Shown piece after piece: positions 11,590-23,100 of a stretch of DNA of 64,000 nucleotides (position 1 is the first letter of the stretch; every line of letters starts with the position of its first letter). This DNA comes from Cannabis sativa (Eukaryota; Streptophyta; Magnoliopsida; Rosales; Cannabaceae): assembly GCF_029168945.1 (NCBI RefSeq), contig NC_083604.1, forward strand, positions 40,729,686 to 40,793,685, given 5' to 3'. The notes beneath the pieces are model-generated. The model was not told the origin of the DNA. It did not search any database and saw only the letters and a program-made list of their open reading frames with translations. The translations under genes and the position numbers were made by a program.

Positions 11590-11850
11590 TGGAAAAATCC
11601 CATGAAAATCGGGCTAGGGGGTGTGCTGCCCAGGAGGCTGCACGTGCAGCCTCCAGAGGCTGCAACTAGGCTCAAACACGCGCGGACAGGAGGGGCTGGG
11701 CGAGAATCCTCGGCGCCAGCAGGGTTTTCGTGGGCTGGGGTGATGCATGTCCGAACGTTGGGCGCTTTCAGACAAGAAATGTCTGAGCACACGCGCGCGC
11801 TGGGCCTCCTTGTCCGAGGGTCTGGTGCGCTTGAGCACCTCCCTCGACAC
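11590..11850 (-). other. GC-rich island with a 22-bp perfect palindrome in the element 1 leader
   Basis: This island of about 260 bp is strongly GC-rich within a region otherwise about 80% AT. It lies 250-500 bp downstream of the PBS in element orientation, so in the untranslated leader. At 11633-11654 GGAGGCTGCAC is followed immediately by its exact reverse complement (centre CACGTG), with a further partial copy AGAGGCTGCAAC next to it. CACACGCGCGCGC at 11791-11804 adds CpG-rich sequence. Open frames exist on both strands (11532-11879 minus, 11602-11955 plus), which is expected of GC-rich DNA and is not evidence of a gene. The equivalent leader of element 2 (60040-60110) has no such island. 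Confidence 0.75.
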
Positions 11851-12100
11851 CATTCAATCCCAAAACTTCCAAAATTCATATCTTTTTCAATTTTTATCGG
11901 AATCGAGTTCCGTAAAAAAGAAAATTGCTTAATTTTTCACAAGGAATCCAAATAAAATATTTTCAAAAACAGAAAAAATATTTTTCATGAAAAAAATTTG
12001 TTCAACACATACATTCATCAAGTAGCACATAAACCAACATGAAACCATCCAAATCAACACATAACATCGTTTTAATTCATATTTCATGAATGTAAATCAT

Positions 12101-12121
12101 TACCATGGCTCTGAGGCCAGT
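12101..12121 (-). other. Primer binding site of element 1
   Basis: The minus strand reads TGGCCTCAGAGCCATGG two bases after the LTR end. It matches the initiator-Met tRNA site TGGTATCAGAGC except for CC in place of TA. The site is identical to those at 1550-1570 and 60353-60373. Confidence 0.85.
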
Positions 12122-13976
12122 TGTTGGAAATATTTTACCAGGATCTAGATTTACTAACAAGTATGTTTCATTAACATCCTAATATGAATTCTAAAACAAT
12201 GAAATAAACACATATAAAGTTTAGGAAACCTTACATTGGGTGCAGCGGAATATAATGACTCATTCCGTTCAGATCTCTAGCCCTTGATTCCTTTCTGTAG
12301 CAGAGCATTACCAAGATCTGAACCTGGATCTCTTTCTCTTCTTCCTTGATGCTGATTCTCCTTCTTGTTGATTGGATTCTTCACAATCTTCCACACTATG
12401 ATTGAGATACCACTTGATGTGTGTGGGCACTCACTCTATCACTCAAGGTTCGAAAATTTTAGGAAGAAAAGAGAAAGGAAGTGCGGCTTAGAATTTTCTC
12501 TGAAGGAATGAGATGCATCATCTTTTTCCTGAAGCCATCACTACCTATTTATAGGTAACCACCTAGGTTTAGGTTAGATTTATTTGACATTAAAATAATA
12601 GAAAAATAAATGGTAAAATACACTAAGTGTGGCCGACCATGGATAGTGGATTGGGCCCACTTTGTAATTTTGCCATATTGTCATTTTTCCATCCTATTTT
12701 CTCAAAAACGCCAATTTTCTAATTTAACCACTTAAATGTAAATTCCAATTATTCAATAACTAAAAATAAATTATTAAATAATATTGTCATTTAATATATT
12801 TATTAATTAGACATATAAAGTCTCTTAATTAACAAATAAAATCTAGAATCTCTTTTCTTCACAATTTTGCCCTTGCTTAGTGAAAATTCATAAACTAGAC
12901 ATAATCTAATTTTAGAATTATAATTGATTAATTAAAATCAATTAACTTAGTCTTACAAGCTGTATGGTCTCAACTAGTATGGGGACCATGGGCCTATATA
13001 ACCGAGCTTCCAATAAGCAGATCAAGAATTTACCAAGTAAATCCACTGACTTATTAATTCCTTGTTGCATCAACGCATAGAACTTGGAATTGCACTCTCA
13101 GTCATATAAAACGCTCTATATGTTCTACGATATAGATACACTATTAATCATCCATTGTTATAATCTTAATTTGATCAATGATCCTCTAATATATGATCTA
13201 CATTGTATAGGGACTGAAATTAACGTTACACCCTTCAATATATTTTATCGTTAAAATACTTAGCTCCGCATAAATGATATTTCAGCGAAGTGAAATGAGT
13301 ACTCAACCATTTATCTCTATTTAGCCAAGCTCGGAGGAAATTATCGTTTCACTTTTAAATACCTATAGAAGTTATAGATTCCATATCTATGTTTAGCGCT
13401 CCCACTCAATTATACTATCATGTTCCCAAAATGTACATATCACCCTGACCCAAAAGTAGGCTTAACTAACAAATCAAAGAACATGAATAATACTCTTGAA
13501 ATTGAACTTAACCATATCAGGATTATGATCATTTGATCTAGGATCAACTAGGTGATGTTGAATTGAATAGATATTATGGTAAATTTAACATATCTAATCA
13601 AAGTTCAATATCGGTCCCTTCCAATGTATACTCCATACATCCGATACTGGTAAACTTTGCCAATCCCTGAAAAGGACATAACACTTATCCAAGGTGTAAG
13701 CATACCTATCGTTGATTACCATGCCAGTCTAAATCCAGTGTACTGACAAATCAGGGAATTAATTTTTTGAACATATAATCAAGATTATATTCCACAGTGC
13801 TGACAACACTATAATCATTAACAAATACATATGTTCTGGACTTAATAGAATTTATAAATTATATATAATCATGAAATAAATCATGTGAACCATGCAACAT
13901 AAAATGTTATTTCTGATCTTTATTAGTAAAGCTGATTATATTGAAATGGATTTTATTTAGGGCACAAAACCCAACA
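12122..13976 (-). repeat. LTR copy C (5' LTR of element 1)
   Basis: An 1855-bp LTR from TGTTGGAAAT to CCCAACA with a minus-strand TATAAATA box at 12546-12553. It is collinear with copy B over its whole length, with scattered substitutions and short indels, for example in the A/T tracts near 12735-12760. The right flank AGTAG has no matching copy at the left end of element 1. Confidence 0.9.
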
Positions 13977-14746
13977 AGTAGAGGACCTCTCGAGAATAAA
14001 CCTCGCCTGAACCAAATTCAGCGAGATGATGTGACCTTGATAGAGTCTAGTCGCATTATTACACCTCGCATGACGTAGGACCAAGAAGGACGTGTTCAAG
14101 TCTCGAACATACCAAGATATATGCGATGTCTATGAAGACTTCTCCTGTGATTTAGTTAAGATTGACTCTTTACTCATTGATGACCCGATAATAACTCGCA
14201 CGTCCTGAGTTGTCGACACAAACAGGGTATCCATATATGCGACTCGATTAGGACGTAGATATCTTAACACGAGACTCATTAGTCTTGTTTTAACATGAAC
14301 GCACCCTAAGCTTGTGAGCTTGTGCGAGTATACAAACATACAACTCGCACTATGAAGGTCGTGTACGTTGCTATATTTTGTAAAACAGATTGAAACTGTT
14401 CTTCATTTATTCCATTTATGTTTTTCTTAATTTTAATGCTAATATTCAATGTAAAACGGTTCAATAATTAAGTTCTGCGTAATTGAAGGGACACTTGCTT
14501 TGTATATAAAGGAGTGATCCATTATGAATAAAACAAGACAATAATCCTTGCAATAGTGGATTAAGCAGACCGTGATCTGACTGAACCACTATACTCCCTT
14601 GTGTTCATAGTTTTTTTTTTTTTTTTTTTTCCATTTGTCTGTATAGCTTCGTTTGAATACTCTCCATTCTAAGTTGAGTGTTCGCTCTTTTTTATTAAAT
14701 AATTATATTTTTATTTCTATTTGGTGTTGTCAAAATTCCTCCAACA
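13977..14746 (+). mobile_element. Remnant of another LTR, 5' part missing
   Basis: The segment has the layout of a plant LTR on the plus strand: a TATATAAAG box at 14503-14511; then ATGAATAAAACAAGACAATA, an A-rich 5' leader of the Copia type; a run of 20 T at 14611-14630; and an end …AATTCCTCCAACA at 14746. Its start is cut off by element 1, which inserted into it or beside it. The frame at 14130-14339 (minus) is not a gene. Family assignment is tentative. Confidence 0.55.
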
Positions 14747-14928
14747 ACAAAATTTTATTCTGAACTATGACTAAATGTGCATGTAATGTAACAATGTGAG
14801 CTACGTTCAAATTTAATTTGTCATTAGGATCGGAACCAAATAATATTTTTAAAATTAAAACATGTATAAAGAAAATATACTATATCATGTGGTTCTTTAT
14901 TACATGTCACACTAATTTTTATCATTTT

Positions 14929-15598
14929 TTTTGATCAAGAAGAAAAAAATTTCATTAATCACCAACGGAAGAAATCTGTACAAGAAAACAAGCAAGGGTC
15001 AAACCCCCAATCAAAATAAACTCTCTAGAAAGTTTCTCTCATGCCCCCTCAAACATCTATTTTTAACAACTTGTAATCTGTAAAATATAATTCTTTTTAC
15101 ATCATTTACAATATAGTTGACAAATTTAGAATGCCTATTAAAAATACAGTTTTTTCTATTAGTCCAAAGACTATACATTGTTGCGGCAAAAACAACATGA
15201 ACTCTATACACTAAATTGGTATCCCATAACAAGAGCCAGCTCTTCCAACCTGTTGCAGAAGTCGGCCAAGCCTGATTACCAAGCCAAGAAAATATTTCCT
15301 TCACCACTCTGCTCGACAAAACACAATCAAAGAATAAATGGTTATGAGTCTTAGCTTCCATTTCACACACTGGGCACTCCAAAGAATTAAGAACAATATT
15401 AAATTGTATCATTTTGTTAAGCGTTAGAAGTTGAGAGTTAACCACTTGCTAAAGGATGAACTTGTGTTTAGGTAAGTTTAAAGAGCTCCAAACGGCTTTG
15501 TTGAAGAGGAATTGCTGCTGAGGTAATTGATTATTGTATAACTAATTAATTTTGAATTTGTTGCCTACCCTGCCTTTTGAATATCTTCTCTTGAAAAC
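14929..15598 (-). pseudogene. 5'-truncated LINE: zf-RVT (reverse transcriptase zinc-binding) domain
   Basis: The minus-strand frame from about 15530 down to 15011 gives the zinc-binding domain found after LINE reverse transcriptases. WSSLNLPKHKFIL is followed by a stop where W is usual, then the Cys/His cluster CPVCEMEAKTHNHLFFDC, then WTNRKNCIFN. The 3' end (about 14930-14990) reads, on the minus strand, AATGAAATTTTTTTCTTC and then TTGATCAAAAAAAA, a typical plant LINE tail. A 12-bp direct repeat, TTTTATCATTTT, stands at 14917-14928 and 15599-15610 and fits a target site duplication, though it is AT-rich. The copy lacks the endonuclease and RT and cannot be active. Confidence 0.8.
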
Positions 15599-15610
15599 TT
15601 TTATCATTTT

Positions 15611-16550
15611 CAATACATACATTATAAATTTTTTTATTGACAAATATATGTTATTAAATTTTAGATGGCAAACTATCATGGTTCTTTATTTTGTTTTATA
15701 CATGAATTAGTATAACTTTGCCTTCAAATCCTCCCTCCCAATGTAAAAAAATAAATATACATAAATTATATATATATATTTTTTAAGAACCTGTGAAAAT
15801 TGAAACCAAACAAAACTATGTTACTCTTTGATCACATCCACGTACTTGTAACATCACTATCTTTTAGTACATCTATTGATCTATAAACTTGCCAAATTAT
15901 GGTTCGCCTTATGTGTAAATCTTAAACCAAATGGTTAAAGAATAGAATAACATATGATCGCATTTATTAGTTGATTTGACCAAAAGACATTGAATTTTAA
16001 TTTTGGCTCAAAATTAATCCAATGTGAAGAAGAAAAAGATATTTTTATACAAATGATATAAAATAAAAAGTAATGTATGCTTTTACAATTGAGGACATTA
16101 CGTAGAATATGACATTTTTTCCTTAAATTTTATAGATATGGAAAAATTAGAGATTTACTTAACTTATGGTTTTTTTTACAATTTAAGTTAGTTGTATGGA
16201 AAAATATTTCCATATTTTTTAAGTTTTTATTAAATAAAGCCACATTTTCATTTTATTAACTTATGTTTAGAGATTTCTAATATTTTTCAAAACAAATCAT
16301 TAATATATATATACATTTATATTATTTTTATATTATAATTATTTTATTTATTTTAACTCTACATAATCATTCTTTCTTAACTTAAATTTCTATTTTATTT
16401 TTTCTTTAAAAAATCTATTTATTAATATACGTAGAAGGTTTATTTTATTTTTAACTTAATTATTACAAAGTATTATTTTTATTTATTTGAATATAAATTA
16501 ACATTTTGATATTATATTTTATAAAGGAATGCAATGATATTTTATTTAAA
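15611..16550. other. AT-rich intergenic sequence, nothing recognised
   Basis: Very AT-rich, with T/A homopolymer runs and a short (TA) tract near 15766-15780. No open frame of interest on either strand. Confidence 0.6.
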
Positions 16551-16552
16551 TT

Positions 16553-17640
16553 CTCAAGTACCAAGTTACTTTAGAAAACAGGATAAAAGACAAAAAGACA
16601 AAAACAAAAAAACATGTTACTTTTGCATTAAAACCAGTCAAAATATAACACACTAAACCTAATTTAATATTTCAGGTTCCAGGTTACTTTAGCAAACATC
16701 AGGTTACTTTTGATTTGTCAATAGGTTACATGTGTAAGAAATATAACACATCAACCAAATTTAATATTTCAGGTATCGAATTATTTTAAAAAATATTGGG
16801 TTACTTTTTGATGTTGCGAATAGGTTACATATATGTAAAAAATGTAGCACATCAACAAAATTTCATATTTTAGGTATCAAATTACTCTAGAAAGCAAAAT
16901 AAAAAACAAAAGATAAAAAATTATGTTACTAACAAAATTCAATATTCCAGGTACCAAGTTACTTTAGAAAATATCAGGTTACTTTTTGATGTTATTAATA
17001 GGTTACATGTGTAAAAAATATATAGAATAACAAGAAAATTTAATATTTCAAGTACCGAGTTACTTTCAAAAATATAATAAAAGACAAAAAGGAAAAAAAA
17101 AAATGTTATGTTTGCATTAAAATCAGTCAAAATGTAGCACACAACTAAATTCAATATTCTAGGTACCAGGTTACTTTAGAATCATCGAGTTACTTTTTGA
17201 TGTTGTCAATAAGTTGCATGTGTAATGGTAGTGGAGTTAAAAAAATATTATGTTACTTTTTGATATTGCCAATAGACTACATGTGTAATGGTAGTGGTAT
17301 TAAAAATATATCGGGTTACTTTGTGGTGTTGTCTCTAACATATGTTAATTTTTATGGCATATAAAAGTACTAGGTTACTATTTGTTATGCATGTAATTAT
17401 TTAGGTTACTTTAATAATGTTAAAATAAGTAGGTTCATTTTATCATTATCTTTATTAATTGTTCCAGGTTACTTTTATAGTTACTTCTATAGTGTCCAAA
17501 AAGTATCAGGATAATTTTTTTTTTTTACTTTTTTTTACTACGCTTTTTTTTTTTGTTATTGCTTTTTTTAAGGTTCCAAATTAATTATATGGTGTTAAAA
17601 AGTATCACTTATATGACTATTAGGTTACTTTATTTTTTTA
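16553..17640. repeat. Degenerate array built on a GGTTACTTT motif
   Basis: At least a dozen copies of (A/G)GTTACTTT occur in about 1.1 kb, for example near 16564, 16683, 16703, 16957, 16977, 17058, 17168, 17188, 17313, 17403, 17467 and 17623. They sit in larger units opening with AATATTTCAGGTACCAGGTTAC (variants near 16672, 16766, 16868, 16943, 17045, 17154). Each unit continues with TTGATGTTGCCAATAGGTTA and CATGTGTAA; unit spacing is 75-110 bp. The array degenerates to the right. It has no coding frame beyond low-complexity ones. Confidence 0.8.
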
Positions 17641-18403
17641 TCTTTATATATTGAAAATTAACATTCTTTTTTTTTTTCCTTCATATTAATTAGGGTAAAT
17701 AGCTAAATATATATATATGTTATTTCATTATGTGTGGCACTAGCAAACTTAAAATCCAAATTTAAAAAAAACAAAAAAAGTTAAGATCAATGACAAAACT
17801 TCATAAATATTTGTGTAGAATATTAAAAGTTATAAAAAAAAACTTTAGAAATTTGTTATTGGGTGTCAAACAAAAAATTAGACTATTACTCAATAAAAAA
17901 TAATTTGATTGTTGCTAAAAATAAAAAAAAAAAATCTTGGCTTAAGCAAAACACTGGAAAAAATGAGGGTTCTAAAAAATGGGGGTTATCAACTTTCCAA
18001 ATCATTAGTTGAGAGAGATTATATATACTAATTAGTTATTTCCATATTTTAAATTTTTTATTCATTTTTCCAGTTTTTATAAAATTTTTTTATTTCTCCA
18101 TATATTTCTAAACCACTTACAAAAAAGCCATATTTATAAAATAAACCCTTTACAATTCATCGATAAAAAGTGTTTATTGATACATTATTTATCTATTTCA
18201 ATATTTAAAATAATTTTTAATCTATTTTTTCATATATAATTTAAATAATTTATTATAGACGATCATAAAAAAAAATTATAGCAATTTTTTTTAAATGCCA
18301 AAATAGTTAGGAGTGCAGCGATAGATCTCTTTTAAAAGAATGCGATTATAACAATATTAATATATTAAATTTCATCATAACTTTGCAGTTAAACGTTTTT
18401 TGG
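17641..18403. other. AT-rich intergenic sequence, nothing recognised
   Basis: Poly-A/poly-T rich tracts with no gene, RNA or clear repeat. Confidence 0.6.
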
Positions 18404-18412
18404 CGAAAATAA

Positions 18413-18784
18413 GGGTAAATATCATTTTGGACCCTATGTTTTACAAAAGTTACCGACTGAACCCTGTATTTTGTTAAATGATAAAATAGACCATGTATTT
18501 TTCAAAATAGTAAAAATAAGACCATGCGCTTAATTTTTGACAATTTTTTTTTAATATAACCAACTTGAAAATAATTCCTTATACGAACAGATACAAAAAA
18601 TATAAACAGTTTTATCATAGCACTTTTAGATCGGATTATAATTAAATTTTATTTTGACAAAAAATTAATTCAGCGTCCTCTTTGTACCATTTTAGAAAGT
18701 ACAATATCTATTTTGTCATTTAACAAAACAAAAAATCTAATTAATAATTTTTGCAAAATACAAGTTTCAAAATAATATTTACCT
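18413..18784. mobile_element. MITE, copy 1 (9-bp target duplication)
   Basis: A 372-bp element whose left end GGGTAAATATCATTTTGGAC is the inverse of its right end (…TTCAAAATAATATTTACC). The inverted similarity extends inward for about 110 bp and includes TTTTGTTAAATGA/TCATTTAACAAAA. A perfect 9-bp direct repeat, CGAAAATAA, flanks it at 18404-18412 and 18785-18793. Nine-base duplications and long TIRs are typical of Mutator-like elements. It has no transposase. A sister copy with its own 9-bp duplication lies at 39055-39435. Confidence 0.92.
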
Positions 18785-18859
18785 CGAAAATAATAGTAAG
18801 ATAAATGACTTAAGAAAAAAGTAATAAAAGGCAATTTCTCATATCTTATCAAATTTGGA

Positions 18860-19101
18860 GATTGGTGCATGGTTGACCAATGGAATGCTCTTTCCACCAT
18901 TTTGGTGGAATGGCTATTCCATTTTAAAAAGGAAGGAATGACCATTCATTGTAACAAGAAAAAAAATTTAATTATTTTTTTATCAATTTTTTTTATGCAT
19001 TTTAAATTTTATTCCATTTCATTCCTATTCTTATTCCCATTCCCATTCCCATTCCTATTCCTATTCCTATATTTTCATTCCTCCCAACCAAACGCCTCCT
19101 A
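18860..19101. repeat. TTCCCA/TTCCTA repeat, possible hAT-type MITE remnant
   Basis: At 19021-19070 there is a run of hexanucleotides ATTCCC/ATTCCT. It is followed by CCAACCAAACGCCTCCTAAG, the kind of end (reversed, GCGTTTGGTTGG) common in plant hAT-like MITEs. Left of it lies sequence rich in GGAATG and CCATTCC. A matching left terminus and target duplication were not found, so the element type is a guess. It borders the promoter region of the RKP homologue. Confidence 0.5.
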
Positions 19102-19102
19102 A

Positions 19103-20182
19103 GTGTCTAAAGTTGAAACTTTGAGAAATCCATTCAAATTAGCCGAGGAATTAATAATAATTAAAAAGACAAAAAGAAAAGTGTGGCGTATTTTAGCAGG
19201 GGAATCCACGTCAGTAACAGGTAAATCCGATTGGAGAGTGACACGTGTCGGTCATAATCCGTTTTTAGGGTTGAGAGTCAGCGTGCGTGGGGTTGAAGCA
19301 GCTGCATCATCATTTGTTCCTGTGGTTCACTCGCTCCCTCCTTCCCTCTCTCTTCTCCTGTCCTTTCTGTCTCCTGAGACTCTGGGAGAGTTTGAAATTA
19401 CGCATTTGCCCTTCCTTCCAATTCCTTCTCTATCGGTCGACGAAGTGGGGTTCAGAATTGTGATGTCAATTAATGGCGTTCTGCGAAACCCTAGCCGCCA
19501 TTTGTAATTCCAGGAACAGGAAACCGCACCGAGAGACCCGTGAGTTCTTCATTCATTTATGTTTTTCTTTTTTAATTGCCTCGGCTTTCCTTTGAGCTTG
19601 CAGTATTAGAGTGCTGAAGATTTGTCGCTTTGAGGTGCTTTTTGATTTGTGTATTTCGCTTTCCATTTTTTAATTTCGTTCAATTTTATTATTGTTATTG
19701 TCAATATTTTTCGGGTGATCCGTGTTTGGTTCCTTGGAAAGTTGAGGAACAAGAATGGGACATAACAAATTTGAAAATTTCATATTAATTTTGCAGGGTG
19801 CTATACCATATATTTTAGTTATATGGTTGAGTTTCCCTCCCTTTATTACGAAAATTATTGGAAATTGTTCAGTTCAAGCTTTATCCCCGCTTTTATCTCC
19901 TTTTTCTTTCCCTCTCTCTCTCTCCAATACCGCTTTTTTTCTCAATGAAACTGAAGAGGCTTCTGGGGCTTGTTTCTGAAACTTATAGTTGTTTGTAATT
20001 TGTTTTGCAACTTTGAAATTTCAGGTTAGGATTATGGTAGTTTCTCAGAATTTTGGAGTTTTGTTCGAAATCAATAGCGTTGAGAGCAGGCTTGCAATTC
20101 TCTGGAAGCATATTGTAATTTAAGAATCTTGAGCTGGGTGATAGGGTTAGTATTTGGGGTTTAGTGTTTATCTCTTTCAGGA
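19103..20182 (+). promoter_or_regulatory. Promoter and 5' UTR region of the RKP homologue, with a leader intron
   Basis: Base composition rises from repeat-like AT-rich DNA to mixed sequence with a CT-rich stretch (about 19335-19370), typical of plant leaders. A good splice donor (CCC|GTGAGTT) lies at 19540. A good acceptor, CTTTCAG, ends at 20180, two bases before the main ATG, so a leader intron of 641 bp is likely. Other acceptor-like sites (near 19797 and 20024) leave room for alternative leaders. An upstream ATG (19462) opens a 14-codon uORF ending at 19506. The next ATG (19473) reads to the donor. The precise transcription start is not visible. Confidence 0.6.
19462..19506 (+). CDS. Upstream ORF of 14 codons in the leader of the RKP homologue
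   Basis: ATGTCAATTAATGGCG… closes at TAA after 14 residues (MSINGVLRNPSRHL). It lies in the inferred first leader exon, so it could dampen translation of the main frame. A second ATG inside it (19473) is in another frame. Confidence 0.35.
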
Positions 20183-23100
20183 ATGGCAGAAGACAGCCTC
20201 CGAATTGGTGGGCTTTCTTCTGGGTTGGCTGTGTTATTGAATGGTGAGGATAGTAAAGTGGGTTCATCAAAATCTTGGCTAGTTTCTAATTGTGATGATT
20301 TTGGCCATCAATCAGTTGAACGAACTCTTGAATACATATTTGGCATCCCTATCAAATCAATTGGTTCAATATCAGATCAAATCAACAGCAATCTAGTCCG
20401 TGATATTATAAAGAAGGAATGTTCTGATTTTTTTTCAGATTCAGGTGCTGTCCTCAGACATAGAGATGGAATTTGTGTTGTTGATAATGGTGGTGGACCC
20501 CACAAAATTGCTCTTGAAGAATCCAGTATTTGTGGTGATATCAGAATCATCAGACCACCTTTGCTTGTAGAGAGCTTAGCTATGTTCAGCAGTGTTAGGG
20601 CTAATGCTTGTCTATGGAAAGGGAAATGGATGTACGAAGTTATATTAGAAACCTCAGGTGTCCAGCAGTTAGGATGGGCAACTATTTCCTGCCCTTTCAC
20701 TGACCATAATGGTGTAGGTGATGCTGTTGATTCTTATGCTTTTGATGGAAAAAGAGAAAAAAAATGGAGCAAAGAAGCTGAATCATATGGGCAGTCATGG
20801 TGTGCCGGTGATGTTATTGGGTGCTGCATAGATCTAGATCAGCATGAAATAACATTCTATAGAAATGGCATTTCTCTTGGTGTGGCTTTTCGTGGGATTC
20901 GTCAGATGGGACCAGGGTTTGGATATTATCCTGCAATTTCTCTTTCTCAAGGTGAAAGATGCGAATTAAATTTTGGTTCCCGCCCATTTAAGTACCCCGT
21001 TGAAGGATATCTCCCTTTAGAGCCACCTCCAACAGTCAATACTTGCGCTTTTCAGTTACTTTCTTGCTTATCAAGGCTGTTGGATATTGACTGTGTGGAG
21101 CGGGCTGGACATTCTTCTTTGGAGAAATTGAGGAGGCTGAAGAGGTTTGTTTCATTTGAAGATCTCTTTCTTCCTGTTACTCATGGGATATGTGAGGAAC
21201 TCTTTGCCTTGCTTGAAGAAAATGGTCAGAGCATAGAATATATTGCTAGTGGTCCATTTCTGTCATTCATGATGGATGTGTTTGGAGTGCAAGCACCGCA
21301 TGACTATTTAAGTCTTGATAGAATTCTTGATGTCTTCCTAGAATTTCATGGATCAACTCCATTGTTTGAACACATATTAAATGCCCTCTCCTGTGGGTGC
21401 AAAACAGCTAGATTGGTCCTGACAGATTGCCCTTGTTCGGGGTCATACCCCTATCTTGCATTGGCTTGTCACTTATTGAGGAGAGAACAGCTTATGGTTC
21501 TTTGGTGGAAATCAACAGATTTTGAATTTCTTTTTGAAGGTTTTCTTTCACGGAAGTGCCCAAACAAGCAAGACCTTGAGTCTATCATGCCATCTGTTTG
21601 GTGGCCTGGTTCATGTGAAGAAGTGTCATATGAAAGCAGCATGTTGTTGACGACTACAGCTTTATCTGAAGCCATTAGTAAGGTACATGCTCAGCTTTTT
21701 TTTTTTCTTCTTTTTAAGTGGCTCTGATAAACTGTTTTATAATAATCTTTATACTGAGATATTTATATAAATTTTTCTTCTATTATTCGCCATTGGATCA
21801 AAATAGTTTAATATTTCTAAAATTGATATTTATAGTTATTTTTTTGGTAATCATCAATGAAGTGCACCATATATATATAGGGTATTTTGGTATCTTCGCT
21901 ACATAAAAAAGTTGCAACTCTAGTTTTCCATTTTTTATGTGAGGAAATATAATGTAGTTAACAGTGGACTTTTCACAAAATTTCAGAAACCTTTTACAAA
22001 TTTTCTGAATTATTTAAATGATTCAAACAACTTATTGTACGGGTGTATAATTGCACGGGTTTTTGTATTGAAATATATATACACACGTGCAATAAGCTCT
22101 TTGAATCCTAATTTTGGCATCTTAAATTATCAATAGTTTTTCTAGCAAAAAAAGTTATCAATAGTTTTCTGAAAATTTATGAGAGCTCTCCTATAATTAT
22201 ATTATATACTGACATATAAAACAAATAGAAATACAATTTATCTATGCAATGAAATTACTAAAAGTACCTACATATACATATGGTGATTAAAAACCGTCAC
22301 TATCCAACAAATTTTCATACATATATGCATATATATTATTTTTAACAGTATGTCCTAATTCTGAAAATGGATTAATAACTTAGCTTACTCTTTTGAATTT
22401 ATGTTAAAGGATTGTTAGAGTACAAGATCTTAGCTATTCATTATCTAGAATTTGGGAGTATTGACGACATAGAAATGGGTGAAACACAAGGTTCTTTAAT
22501 TGGTGAAGAATTATTCTGCCTTCATCTTATGTTGGTGGTCCAAGGGATATTCGTAAGTGGCATTGGTTCAAAGATTTGGAAAACCAGATTTATTTCGAAC
22601 AAATACTTCTACATGCACATTTCTTACTTATTTCTAAAGTAGGTTCAAAGATTATATAGAATTTGGGCTTTACACTTGCATTCTTTTAAGCATAATGGAG
22701 TATGAATGAATTCTTAACTAGCTACTTGCTACAGTGCCACTTGTAAATCGATATTCTAAGTACTTAAATTATACACAAACAAAATAATGATTCGATAGGT
22801 TTCTTAAGTTTTCTGGTAAAATAATTTGATCTGTGCTTAGGACCTAATATCAAATGCCACTATTGTTGTGTTCTTGCAACTGCTTTAGGTTAAACTGCAA
22901 ATCATTAGAGGGTCTCAATGTTAGTTTAGTAAATATTTTGTAGAAGAAACCTTTCTTTTAATAGAAATTTTCATTTTCAGTGTGTGACTGTGTGGGCAGA
23001 ATAAGTTGGTAATATTCTCTTGATTGTATTTGTTAATGGCTTATCTGAATTAGAGATCCAGTTCTTGGAGTTTTGTATGCATACTAAACTGATGGCACGT

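Larger units (their letters stand above)
1571..13976 (-). mobile_element. Element 1: non-autonomous LTR retrotransposon with fossil Copia pol
   Basis: Two related LTRs (1571-3421 and 12122-13976, TG…CA ends) enclose an 8.7-kb interior. A polypurine tract abuts the left LTR and a PBS abuts the right one, so the element reads on the minus strand. The interior has no intact gag or pol. Its first kilobase (about 3560-4570) retains a decayed reverse transcriptase/RNase H end. The rest is AT-rich, with hairpin repeats, duplicated motifs and a later 2.3-kb insertion. The two LTRs differ at many more sites than the pair of element 2, so this copy is older. No target duplication is found, because the left side is a PBS of another unit (CCAGT) while the right flank is AGTAG. 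Confidence 0.85.

Noticed and set aside
11532..11955. Overlapping open frames of 115 and 117 residues on both strands
   Set aside because: They lie in the GC-rich leader island, where stop codons are rare by composition. Frames on both strands are equally open and neither resembles a known family.
22412..22642. 76-residue open frame in intron 1 of the RKP homologue
   Set aside because: No family resemblance and it lies within a well-bounded intron; probably chance.
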